DNA from: Vallitalea okinawensis
GTDB taxonomy: Bacteria; Bacillota; Clostridia; Lachnospirales; PQDH01
Reading direction: 5' to 3'
DNA length: 64,000 nucleotides
NCBI RefSeq assembly: GCF_002964605.1
Contig: NZ_PQDH01000001.1
Span: forward strand, 992,001 to 1,056,000
A program made the position numbers and the translations under genes. This document shows positions 1 through 7,893 of this stretch, piece after piece (position 1 is the stretch's first letter; each line of letters begins with the position of its first letter). Under the pieces are notes generated by a model that worked only from the letters and a program-made list of their open reading frames with translations, was not told the origin of the DNA and ran no database searches.

Positions 1-114
1 GTTATAATTTAAAGGTCCTGCTAACCCATTATGAATGATGTTACCTTGTAGATCTCTTATCTGGATGGCAGTTTTAGTTCCACCACCATCCCATCCCGCT
101 ACATATTGTTTCAT
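1..114 (-). CDS. BadF/BadG-type sugar kinase (GlcNAc/MurNAc kinase-like), N-terminal part
   Basis: The gene is cut by the left window edge; 38 N-terminal codons are visible. They read MKQYVAGWDGGGTKT..., the phosphate-1 loop (DGGGTKT) of the ASKHA-fold BadF/BadG/N-acetylglucosamine kinase family. The ATG at 112-114 follows a GAGGT ribosome binding site. It lies 44 bp downstream of nagZ on the same strand, as the third gene of a namZ-nagZ-kinase operon. Clostridial members of this family include MurK, which phosphorylates both MurNAc and GlcNAc. That role fits here, because the locus has an ABC importer and no PTS permease, so free MurNAc would have to be phosphorylated inside the cell before MurQ can act. 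Family assignment is good; substrate specificity is inferred from the neighbours. Confidence 0.8.
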   Translation of the reverse strand, partial: MKQYVAGWDGGGTKTAIQIRDLQGNIIHNGLAGPLNYN

Positions 115-158
115 ACACTTACCTCACATTTAGTCTTTTCTATTGAATCAACTTAATA

Positions 159-1706
159 TTAAAGCTGCACCGGTAAAACACCCTGTGGAATTAAAGTTTT
201 TCCCAATATTTCTGTTATGACCCTAAGACTATCAACAGTATATTCATAAATTGCAATGCCATAGACACTTTCAGGTAATTCACTTAAATCATAAGGATTT
301 CTTAAAGCCAGGACAATAACATTTTTATTCTTCTCGGCTGCTTTTCTGACAAGTTCTAACTGCCCTTTATATAGATGCCCATTATATGTACCAATCATAA
401 TGGAACTATGATGATCAGCTCCCTTTAAGACCTCATCAATTTCTTCCTGTGTTGGTTCTGGTGATGTAATGATTCCTTTGCCTCCAAACTTCTTTGCCAT
501 GTATTCTGCAAAGTTAAAGCTGTCTCCATTGTTATTGGATACATTGGTAGCTCTGAATGGTATACTTCCTAGAAACAGTGGATTGCTGCCTAGTTCTGGT
601 AATGTTTTAGATGGCATCTTAACAGGTGTGATGGATTGTTGAAGTAATTGATAAGCAAGTTCTTTACCTTTATCCACATCAAATCCAATTTCTGTGTCAA
701 AGTGATCTGCGTAATACTCCTTCCAAGCAAAAATCTTCCCTATGGATGCATCCATTTCTTCCATGGAAAGTTCTCCGCATTCTAGTGCATTTACAAGCAC
801 ATCAGAAGCTTCTCGTGCCAACTCTGCTGTATGTGAAATAAAAACCAAATCAACACCTGCCATGATAGCACGTTTCACCCCTTCTACTGTTCCATAGTAT
901 TTTTTGATTGCCTGCATTTCCATACAATCACTGACCACTAAGCCTTTATAGCCCATTTTTTCTTTTAATAAGCCTGTTATGATTTCACGGGACATGGTTG
1001 CTGGTATCTGCTCTTTCTCTATCTCTGGAAATAATATATGAGCTGACATAATAGCTGGAATGTTAGCTTCGATGACTTTTTGAAAAGGTACTAATTCACA
1101 TTTCTCTAACTCTTCTAGGGTCTTATTAATCTGAGGTAGCCCAAGGTGTGAATCTACATTGGTATCCCCATGGCCTGGGAAATGTTTAGCAGACGCCAAT
1201 ACACCACCCTCCAATAAACCTCTAGTCGTAGCTACTGTGTATTCTGCTACATTTTCTGGACAATCACCATAACTCCTAACGCCTATAACTGGATTATCCC
1301 TATTGGAATTAATATCAACTACTGGTGCTAAATTAAAATTGACTCCTAATGATTTTAATTGACCGCCAGTAATTTTGCCAGCTTCATAAGCATTTTTGGG
1401 ATTTCCAATGGCTGCTATAGCCATTGCCCCCGGCATATTAACAGCATCCTCTGCCAACCTAGTCACCATACCCCCTTCTTGATCAATTGTTATAAAAGCT
1501 CCTCTCCCAGTATGTTTTTTAACTAACCTTTGAAGGTTTTCACATAGTTCTTTCAGTTGGTTGTTACTTTCAATGTTATTTTTGAAGAGTATAATATTAG
1601 CAATTTTATACTTACTAATTAATTCCTCTGTTACATGATCAATAGTGGTCCCCGATATCCCAACTACAAGACGTTGCCCTACCTTCTCCCTTAATGTTAA
1701 GTTCAT
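159..1706 (-). CDS. nagZ: Beta-N-acetylglucosaminidase NagZ (GH3), cytoplasmic form
   Basis: Retaining GH3 enzyme that releases GlcNAc from GlcNAc-MurNAc-type muropeptides. The NagZ signature KHFPGHGDTNVDSH (residues about 174-187), with its Asp/His acid-base dyad, and the nucleophile region VVSDCMEM (Asp near 260) are both present. The C-terminal third resembles the second GH3 domain found in Gram-positive NagZ. I place the start at the second ATG (1704-1706), because an AGGAG sits about 11 nt upstream; an in-frame ATG at 1713-1715 is too close to it. There is no signal peptide, unlike the secreted Bacillus subtilis NagZ, so the enzyme should act on imported material. It lies just downstream of namZ. 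Confidence 0.93.
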   Translation of the reverse strand: MNLTLREKVGQRLVVGISGTTIDHVTEELISKYKIANIILFKNNIESNNQLKELCENLQRLVKKHTGRGAFITIDQEGGMVTRLAEDAVNMPGAMAIAAIGNPKNAYEAGKITGGQLKSLGVNFNLAPVVDINSNRDNPVIGVRSYGDCPENVAEYTVATTRGLLEGGVLASAKHFPGHGDTNVDSHLGLPQINKTLEELEKCELVPFQKVIEANIPAIMSAHILFPEIEKEQIPATMSREIITGLLKEKMGYKGLVVSDCMEMQAIKKYYGTVEGVKRAIMAGVDLVFISHTAELAREASDVLVNALECGELSMEEMDASIGKIFAWKEYYADHFDTEIGFDVDKGKELAYQLLQQSITPVKMPSKTLPELGSNPLFLGSIPFRATNVSNNNGDSFNFAEYMAKKFGGKGIITSPEPTQEEIDEVLKGADHHSSIMIGTYNGHLYKGQLELVRKAAEKNKNVIVLALRNPYDLSELPESVYGIAIYEYTVDSLRVITEILGKTLIPQGVLPVQL

Positions 1707-1720
1707 ACCTTCCATCTCTC

Positions 1721-2866
1721 CTATTCATATAAATGGTATTTTTCTTTACGCTTTCTAAATGCTATTAAATCCTTATCATTTTTTTCAAGAATATCTTCAC
1801 TGGTCCAATCATTTTTCTCAAAATAATCATTTCCAGACAAAAGGCTAATAAAGGGCTTACTGTTTTCCTTAAAAGGTGGTAATAATGCAAAAGAATCCGG
1901 ATACATCTTCTTTAAACTCTCGATTATCACAAGACCTGTTTTATAACCTTCAAACTCTTTATAATCAGTCATATGTATGTGAACACCTTGGCAAAAAACA
2001 CCTTTATGTTTGGAGCTAGTTGGCGTAAAATAAACTGGTGTAAATCCCACTCCATTTAAATTCTTTTCTCTCAGATGTTTAACCAACTTTTCAGCATTGA
2101 TGTAGGGTGCTCCAAGTATTTCAAAGGGACATGATGTACCTCTTCCTTCTGAAACATTGGTTCCCTCCAACAAACAAGTACCTACATACAAGAGAGCTGT
2201 TTCAAAGCGAGGTATGCCAAGACTAGGCATTACCCATGTTTGATCTGTCTCGTGAAAAAGCATTTCTCTTCTCCACTCCCTACATGGAATCACAGTTAGA
2301 TGACAGCCTATGTTTTGTTCTTCATTGACCATGTTGGCTAGTTCTCCAACTGTCAAACCATACCTTGTGGCTAATGGATAAGTCCCTACAAAACTTTTGA
2401 ACTGGTTTTTAAGAACATTCCCCTCTAACTTAACACCACCTAAAGGATTTGGTCTATCTAGGATAATGACCTCTTTTCCATGGGTAGCACAATCCTCTAA
2501 AGCATATATTAATGTGGAGATGAAGGTATAATACCTTACCCCTAAATCTTGTATGTCATAGACAACAGCATCTACCTCATTCAACATTCCTTCTGTTAGT
2601 CTTTTAGAATCTTTTCGATACAAGCTATATACTGTTACTCCTGTCGCATCATCTATGTATGTATCAACAAACTGTCCCGCCCCTCTATCACCCCGAACAC
2701 CATGTTCAGGAGCAAATAGAGCATTTAATCGATAGTTCTCATGTAAAATCTCTATGGTTGATAGGAGTTCATTATTTACACCAGAAATTGAAGTAATTAG
2801 CCCTAGTCTTTTATTTTTAAAAAGATGATCATACTCTCTTATACGGTCAATTCCTTTTAATATCAT
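1721..2866 (-). CDS. namZ: Exo-beta-N-acetylmuramidase NamZ (DUF1343/YbbC family, GH171)
   Basis: Matches the DUF1343 family: FAPEHGVRGD near the N-terminus, VYDIQDLGVRYYT around residue 105, and LDRPNPLGG further on. The characterised member from B. subtilis removes MurNAc from the non-reducing end of peptidoglycan fragments and acts together with NagZ, which is the next gene here. Start: the ATG at 2864-2866 follows AGGAG by about 13 nt. An in-frame ATG at 2885-2887 also exists, but that AGGAG lies inside the coding region it would open. No signal peptide is visible with either start, suggesting a cytoplasmic enzyme. The gene is divergent from anmK across a gap of about 90 bp that must hold both promoters. 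Confidence 0.88.
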   Translation of the reverse strand: MILKGIDRIREYDHLFKNKRLGLITSISGVNNELLSTIEILHENYRLNALFAPEHGVRGDRGAGQFVDTYIDDATGVTVYSLYRKDSKRLTEGMLNEVDAVVYDIQDLGVRYYTFISTLIYALEDCATHGKEVIILDRPNPLGGVKLEGNVLKNQFKSFVGTYPLATRYGLTVGELANMVNEEQNIGCHLTVIPCREWRREMLFHETDQTWVMPSLGIPRFETALLYVGTCLLEGTNVSEGRGTSCPFEILGAPYINAEKLVKHLREKNLNGVGFTPVYFTPTSSKHKGVFCQGVHIHMTDYKEFEGYKTGLVIIESLKKMYPDSFALLPPFKENSKPFISLLSGNDYFEKNDWTSEDILEKNDKDLIAFRKRKEKYHLYE

Positions 2867-2933
2867 AATATATTGACATCTCCTCATTTTTATTGTTAAA
2901 TAGTAACATATGATTCATTAATTTTCGTAATAA

Positions 2934-2940
2934 TATTTCA
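2934..2940. promoter_or_regulatory. TATTTCA motif in the namZ/anmK divergent promoter region
   Basis: The heptamer TATTTCA lies just upstream of the anmK ribosome binding site. The same heptamer occurs in the leader of the transporter-murQ operon (9517-9523 and 9571-9577, with an inverted copy at 9539-9545). It could be a half-site for the MurR-like regulator encoded at 4167. The motif is short and AT-rich, so this is a weak inference. Confidence 0.2.
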
Positions 2941-2957
2941 GAAGGGGTTTTACAAAT

Positions 2958-4142
2958 ATGAAAAATCTTCATTCACTCCTGGGCAAGAAAACACGGATTG
3001 CTATTGGTTTAATGAGCGGAACCTGTACCGATGGTATTGATGCTGCACTTGTTCAATTAGATGGTTTTGCAACAGATACCAAGGTTAAATTATTAGAATT
3101 CATCACCATACCATATGCTAATGATCTAAAAGTAGAATTATTAAATATTGCTTCTGGCTCTTTTGGTGGAAGTTATGCAATCTCAAAGACTAATTTTTTA
3201 TTAGGACAACTATCAGCAGAAGCTTGTTTAGCTGTCTGCGAGAAGGCCCATATTCCTCCATCAGCTATTGACTTTATCGGTAGTCATGGACATACTATTT
3301 ACCATCAACCCAATTCAGAAGAATATTTTTCTCATTCTGTTACTTCTACTTTACAGATCGGTGAATCCGCAGTTATTAGCGAAGTCATTGGCTGCCCTGT
3401 TGTAGCAGATTTTCGTGTTCGTGATATGGCTGCCGGTGGTTATGGTGCTCCTCTTGTTCCCTATACAGAATATCTCCTTTACAGTGTACCAGGAAAAAAC
3501 ATTGCTTTACAAAATATCGGTGGGATAGGTAACATCACCTATTTACCTCATGATTGTGATATGAGCAATATTCTTGCCTTTGACACTGGACCAGGTAATA
3601 TGATCATCGATTCCCTTATAGCTCTACATACATCTAATGAAAAAAACTATGATGAAGGTGGTCAAATAGCAGCAAGTGGCCATGTCCATCCTGAGCTGTT
3701 AAACTGGCTCCTTGATGACCCATACATCCATAGCAAGCCTCCTAAGACAACAGGGAGAGAATATTATGGTGCACAATTTGTTGCCCAACTTCATAGAAAA
3801 GCACAGGATTATCATCTTTCATTTTCTGATTTAGTCGCCACTACAACCATGTTCACCGCCAAAGCTATTGAAATCAATGTAACAAAATATCTTCCATCAC
3901 TACCTGAAAATTTAATCGTTGGAGGTGGTGGTAGCCATAATAAGACTCTTCTGAGGTATATAAAATCATGTCTACCTAATTGTCATGTGATTACTAATGA
4001 GGATATTGGTCTTGACAGTAATGCCAAGGAAGCTATTGCTTTTGCAGTGCTGGCCAACGAAACAATACAAGGTATAAATAATAATGTCCCAACTGCTACT
4101 GGTGCTAGACACGGGGTGGTTATGGGCAAGATCTCTTTTTAA
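2958..4142 (+). CDS. anmK: Anhydro-N-acetylmuramic acid kinase AnmK
   Basis: Converts 1,6-anhydroMurNAc plus ATP to MurNAc-6-phosphate, the substrate of MurQ. Family motifs are intact: GLMSGTCTDGID (17-28), FRVRDMAAGGYGAPLVPY (152-169, with the catalytic Asp at about 156), NIGGIGN (186-192) and FDTGPGN (208-214). Length 394 residues is normal for the family. Translation starts at an ATG preceded by AAGGGG. It is followed after 24 bp by the RpiR regulator on the same strand. Its presence implies that the cell takes up or generates anhydro-muropeptides made by lytic transglycosylases, which is less usual in Gram-positive bacteria. Confidence 0.95.
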   Translation: MKNLHSLLGKKTRIAIGLMSGTCTDGIDAALVQLDGFATDTKVKLLEFITIPYANDLKVELLNIASGSFGGSYAISKTNFLLGQLSAEACLAVCEKAHIPPSAIDFIGSHGHTIYHQPNSEEYFSHSVTSTLQIGESAVISEVIGCPVVADFRVRDMAAGGYGAPLVPYTEYLLYSVPGKNIALQNIGGIGNITYLPHDCDMSNILAFDTGPGNMIIDSLIALHTSNEKNYDEGGQIAASGHVHPELLNWLLDDPYIHSKPPKTTGREYYGAQFVAQLHRKAQDYHLSFSDLVATTTMFTAKAIEINVTKYLPSLPENLIVGGGGSHNKTLLRYIKSCLPNCHVITNEDIGLDSNAKEAIAFAVLANETIQGINNNVPTATGARHGVVMGKISF

Positions 4143-4166
4143 TACGAATGAAAGTAGGTAATAATA

Positions 4167-5024
4167 ATGACTAATATTGAAGTAAAAACCCGTAGCATCA
4201 TGGATTCTTTAAATAATTCTGAAAGAAAGGTTGCCACATACTTTTTAAATAATATAGAAAGTATCTTCTCAAGTCCTATCGCACAATTGGCCAAAGAGTC
4301 TGGTGTCAGTCAGGTAACCTGGATTCGTTTTTGCAAAGCCATTGGATTTGATGGCTTAAAGGATTTAAAACGGAACTTATTTCAAGAACTCAATAATACC
4401 AGTGAAGAAACTGCAGCCCCTCATGATTTTTCCGATATCAAGCAGTACAGTACAATTGAACAGATGTGCAATACCATAAAAAGCACCACTATTCAAGCTG
4501 TTGAAGATACGATGACATTAATAGATACAGAATCCCTCTCTAAAATAGTGGAGCTCATATCTAATGCCAAATGTGTTAAGTTATTTGGAGCAGGTGCTTC
4601 AGCTCTGGTTGCCAATGATTTCTATAATAAACTTTTACGTATTAATAAGAATGCATGTTTTAGTTATGATACCCATACCCAATTAACTTATGGAGCTAAT
4701 ACTGGTCCAGATGAGATCTCTCTTATATTCTCATACTCTGGAAACACGAAGGAAATGCTCGAAATATTATCAATGGCCAAAAAATCTAAATGTCCTACAG
4801 TAGCTATTACAAAGTATACCAAAAGCCCTTTAATTGCTGATTCAGACTATGCTATATACCTTTCAGCTCCAGAAATCGACCACCGAAGCGGAGCTATGAG
4901 CAGTCGAGTTGCACAATTAACTGTGGTAGATTTACTTTTTACATGCTTAGCCAATAAAAACTATAATGATGTAGAAAAATACCTTGAAGAAAGTTATGAA
5001 GTATGCCGTAAGCATAAGATGTAA
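4167..5024 (+). CDS. RpiR/MurR-family transcriptional regulator (HTH + SIS)
   Basis: The N-terminal RpiR-type helix-turn-helix is clear (AKESGVSQVTWIRFCKAIGF, about 42-61). It is followed by a SIS sugar-phosphate isomerase domain (GAGASALVANDFYNKL and FSYSGNTKEM, about 135-260). SIS domains in this family sense phosphosugars. With anmK upstream and murQ facing it, MurNAc-6-phosphate is the likely effector, as for E. coli MurR. In this role it would control the divergent and convergent salvage operons around it. 285 residues is the usual length. The effector is inferred from context. Confidence 0.88.
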   Translation: MTNIEVKTRSIMDSLNNSERKVATYFLNNIESIFSSPIAQLAKESGVSQVTWIRFCKAIGFDGLKDLKRNLFQELNNTSEETAAPHDFSDIKQYSTIEQMCNTIKSTTIQAVEDTMTLIDTESLSKIVELISNAKCVKLFGAGASALVANDFYNKLLRINKNACFSYDTHTQLTYGANTGPDEISLIFSYSGNTKEMLEILSMAKKSKCPTVAITKYTKSPLIADSDYAIYLSAPEIDHRSGAMSSRVAQLTVVDLLFTCLANKNYNDVEKYLEESYEVCRKHKM

Positions 5025-5033
5025 TTTTTAATG

Positions 5034-5068
5034 ATTAAAAGCCTTTAGCATATTTAAAGGCTTTTAAT
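5034..5068. terminator. Bidirectional terminator between the MurR-like gene and murQ
   Basis: A perfect 14-bp inverted repeat (5034-5047 with 5055-5068, 7-nt loop) contains AAAAGCC/GGCTTTT at its base. It lies between two convergent genes, so the A and T runs on the stem serve as U-tracts in both directions. Confidence 0.85.
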
Positions 5069-5073
5069 ATCAA

Positions 5074-5979
5074 TCAGTTTATCTCATCTTCAATAATACC
5101 TGAAATGTGTCCCTCTGCCCTTTTCAAAGCGTCTTCTGCTTGTTCTGCTGTCATATGACACATGATCATGACAATAGCTGTTTTGGCTGAATAGCCACAT
5201 TCTTTTAATACTTCTCTTGCCTCCAAATCATCAGCACCAGTTGTACTTCTTACAATGGAAACAGTGCGCTCGATTAGCTTTTCATTACTTGCTTTTACGT
5301 CTACCATTAAATTGCCATATACCTTCCCTAGCTTAATCATAACAGATGTACTTAACATATTTAAAACCATCTTTTGTGCTGTTCCACTTTTTAACCGTGT
5401 AGATCCCGTTATAACCTCAGCTCCGGGTAATGGGGTAATTGAAACATCTGTAATAATTCCTAATTTTGCTTCCTTAGAGCATGTCAAACCAATGGTTTTT
5501 GCTCCAATTCTGTTGGCATAGGTAACTGCTCCAATGACATAGGGTGTTCTACCACTTGCTGCGATTCCTACTAACACATCTTTATCACTAAAGCTAATGG
5601 CCTGTAAATCCTTTATACCTAGTTCATAATCGTCCTCAGCGCCTTCTACCGCCTGCATAATAGCACCTGGACCCCCAGCTATCAATGCTTGAACTAATTC
5701 TGGCTCTGTTCCAAAAGTAGGTGGACATTCTGCAGCGTCTAAAATCCCCAATCGTCCAGAAGTTCCGCAACCACAATAGATTAATCTGCCACCATTCACT
5801 ATTTTCTCATAGATAACATCTACTGCTTCCACTATATGGTCTAATTCCTTTTGAACAGCAAAAGCTACTTTCATATCTTCCTCATTCATCAACTGTAAGA
5901 TTTCTTTCGTTGTCAGGCGATCTATATTTTTAGTCCGTTCATTTTTTTGTTCAGTTTCTATTGTATTTAGCTTAACCAT
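5074..5979 (-). CDS. murQ: N-acetylmuramic acid 6-phosphate etherase MurQ
   Basis: Cleaves the lactyl ether of MurNAc-6-P to give GlcNAc-6-P and D-lactate. The SIS-type sugar phosphate site (CGCGTSGRLGILDAAECPP, about 69-87) contains the conserved catalytic Glu near 84, and a second acidic pair follows near 112-115 (AVEGAEDD). A second SIS motif IAASGRTPYVIGA is also present. The start is the ATG at 5977-5979, with AGGTGA directly upstream; a GTG three codons earlier lies inside that site. It is the last gene of the leftward transporter operon, 18 bp after the second permease gene, so MurNAc uptake and MurNAc-6-P breakdown are co-transcribed. Confidence 0.95.
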   Translation of the reverse strand: MVKLNTIETEQKNERTKNIDRLTTKEILQLMNEEDMKVAFAVQKELDHIVEAVDVIYEKIVNGGRLIYCGCGTSGRLGILDAAECPPTFGTEPELVQALIAGGPGAIMQAVEGAEDDYELGIKDLQAISFSDKDVLVGIAASGRTPYVIGAVTYANRIGAKTIGLTCSKEAKLGIITDVSITPLPGAEVITGSTRLKSGTAQKMVLNMLSTSVMIKLGKVYGNLMVDVKASNEKLIERTVSIVRSTTGADDLEAREVLKECGYSAKTAIVMIMCHMTAEQAEDALKRAEGHISGIIEDEIN

Positions 5980-5997
5980 TGTCTTCACCTCATCTTG

Positions 5998-6867
5998 TTA
6001 ACCTTTCACTGAGCCTACAGTAAGACCCTTAACAAAATATTTTTGTAAGAAAGGATATAAAATTATAATTGGTAATGTGGATGTTATAATAACTGCTGAT
6101 TTTATTGAGATTGCAATAGTGGCTTTATCTGCCGAACCTGCTGCATCTCCAATCATTGAGGTTCCATTAACAATATTTCTTAAAAAGAGCATCACAGGAA
6201 ACTGACTTGTATTCAGATAAATCAATCCATTAAACCAGTCATTCCAGAAAAATACAGCTGTATATAACCCTATGGTTGCTAAAGCAGGTTTTGAAAGTGG
6301 AACAACTATTTTTCCTAATATTTTAAAGTATCCTAATCCATCAATAAGGGCAGCTTCTTCAATCTCTGTAGGAATCGATTTGAAAAAATTAATGAGTATA
6401 ATAAGATTAAACTGATTTATTGCAAATGGAAGTAACATAGCAAATCGTGTTCCAGTAAGGCCTAAATTTGAAATCAATAAATAGTTAGGTATTAATCCAC
6501 CTGAAAAAAACATTGAAAATACTACCATTTTCATAGCAACTTTTTGTCCAGCCAACACTGTCTTAGAAAGAGGATATGCAAACAAAGATGTCATTATTAA
6601 AGAGATTAATGTTCCTCCAACAGTATAAAAAATAGTATTTCCGTAAGCCTTAAAAAAGTTCGGATATGTAAAAATCTGCTTATAGGCTTCAAAATTAAGT
6701 CCTATAGGAAAAAATGAAACTTTATTATTTATAATTGCATTGGGATCTGAAAGAGAAACTGCCAACATATAAATAAACGGCATTAAGCACAATAGCAGTA
6801 CAAGTATCATGACGACATAAATAATGGAGTCAAATATAATATTACCTTTAGTATGATATCTTTTCAT
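5998..6867 (-). CDS. CUT1 ABC transporter permease (LplC/YtcP-like), MurNAc operon
   Basis: MalG-like inner-membrane subunit with about six membrane segments, beginning with a long hydrophobic stretch near residue 15. The EAA loop (EEAALIDGLGYFKIL, near residue 190) contacts the ATPase. The ATG at 6865-6867 follows AGGAGGTG; an upstream in-frame start would overlap the previous gene and has no good site. Its partner permease is the gene before it (6878-7816). No ATPase gene is in the operon, as is typical for transporters served by a shared MsmX-type ATPase. The substrate is inferred to be MurNAc or muropeptide saccharides from the downstream murQ. Confidence 0.9.
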   Translation of the reverse strand: MKRYHTKGNIIFDSIIYVVMILVLLLCLMPFIYMLAVSLSDPNAIINNKVSFFPIGLNFEAYKQIFTYPNFFKAYGNTIFYTVGGTLISLIMTSLFAYPLSKTVLAGQKVAMKMVVFSMFFSGGLIPNYLLISNLGLTGTRFAMLLPFAINQFNLIILINFFKSIPTEIEEAALIDGLGYFKILGKIVVPLSKPALATIGLYTAVFFWNDWFNGLIYLNTSQFPVMLFLRNIVNGTSMIGDAAGSADKATIAISIKSAVIITSTLPIIILYPFLQKYFVKGLTVGSVKG

Positions 6868-6877
6868 AAAGCACCTC

Positions 6878-7816
6878 CTAGTAAATGCCGTCACCAGTAA
6901 GTTTCTTACTGATGGCATTTGATGATGAAACCAATATTATACCAATTATACCGCTAAACAATCCTATGGCAGTTGCATATGAATAATTTTGATTAGCAAG
7001 TCCGGTGCGATAAACCAAAGTATCAATAATATCACTAACCTGTGAATTTGATGGTGTGTACATTAGTAGTACCTTTTCAAACCCTAGACTTAGCATTCTT
7101 CCAACATTTAATATCAACAAGACCATAATCGTTGGCATAATGGATGGTATGGTTACATAGAAAATTTGCTGTATCCGATTAGCTCCATCAATGCGAGCTG
7201 CTTCAAATAGGTCTGCACTAATACCTGTAATAGCCGCAAGGTAGATGATTGCTGTCCAACCTGTAAATTGCCAAGTATCCGTTAATATATAGAGCCATCT
7301 AAAATACTGAGGTTCATTCATAAAATAGATCGGTTCTATGCCAAAGGTATTCTGCAAAAACATATTCAACAGTCCTGAACTTGGTGATAGCATTTCACTT
7401 AAAATCGCAATAACGACTACTGTTGATATAAATCTAGGCATATATGAAACAGTTTGAACCACTTTTTTGAAACGTACATGGTGCACTTCATTTAATAAAA
7501 TGGCAAAAATAATTGGGATAGGAAAATTAATTATCAAGTTTCCTAATGAAATCGTTAGTGTATTACGAAAAGCTCTCCAAAAGGCAGGATCTTGCATAAA
7601 CATTTTAAAGTACTTTAAACCAACCCAGCTAACACCGTAGGCTCCCATTCCTGGTCTATAACGACGGAATGCCAAAATATTACCAAACATCGGAATATAC
7701 TTAAATACTATGAAGTATATAATCGGCAATACCATCATTGCATATAACTGCCAATAACGCTTAAAATGCTTCTGTCTGTTATTTTCTCTTTTTGTCCTAT
7801 TCTCAGTTAAAGCCAT
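6878..7816 (-). CDS. CUT1 ABC transporter permease (LplB/YteP-like), MurNAc operon
   Basis: MalF-like permease of 312 residues with about six membrane segments. The first follows a basic N-terminus (NRTKRENNRQKHFKRYWQLY). The EAA loop reads FEAARIDGANRIQQIFYVTIP near residue 205. RBS is GGGGGAAGG. It follows the binding-protein gene after a hairpin (7838-7873) and precedes the second permease by about 10 bp, the usual LplA-LplB-LplC order. Substrate is inferred from the operon. Confidence 0.9.
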   Translation of the reverse strand: MALTENRTKRENNRQKHFKRYWQLYAMMVLPIIYFIVFKYIPMFGNILAFRRYRPGMGAYGVSWVGLKYFKMFMQDPAFWRAFRNTLTISLGNLIINFPIPIIFAILLNEVHHVRFKKVVQTVSYMPRFISTVVVIAILSEMLSPSSGLLNMFLQNTFGIEPIYFMNEPQYFRWLYILTDTWQFTGWTAIIYLAAITGISADLFEAARIDGANRIQQIFYVTIPSIMPTIMVLLILNVGRMLSLGFEKVLLMYTPSNSQVSDIIDTLVYRTGLANQNYSYATAIGLFSGIIGIILVSSSNAISKKLTGDGIY

Positions 7817-7837
7817 GACCTTCCCCCTTGTCTTTAA

Positions 7838-7873
7838 AAAGACTACCCATTAATGCCTTTAGGGGTAGTCTTT
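7838..7873 (-). terminator. Stem-loop after the binding-protein gene (attenuating terminator)
   Basis: Arms AAAGACTACCC (7838-7848) and GGGTAGTCTTT (7863-7873) form an 11-bp stem. On the minus strand it is followed by a short U-run. It lies between the binding-protein gene and the first permease gene of the same operon. It probably causes partial termination or 3'-end protection, so that binding protein is made in excess. Confidence 0.7.
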
Positions 7874-7893
7874 ATTATGTCTCTTACAATAAT

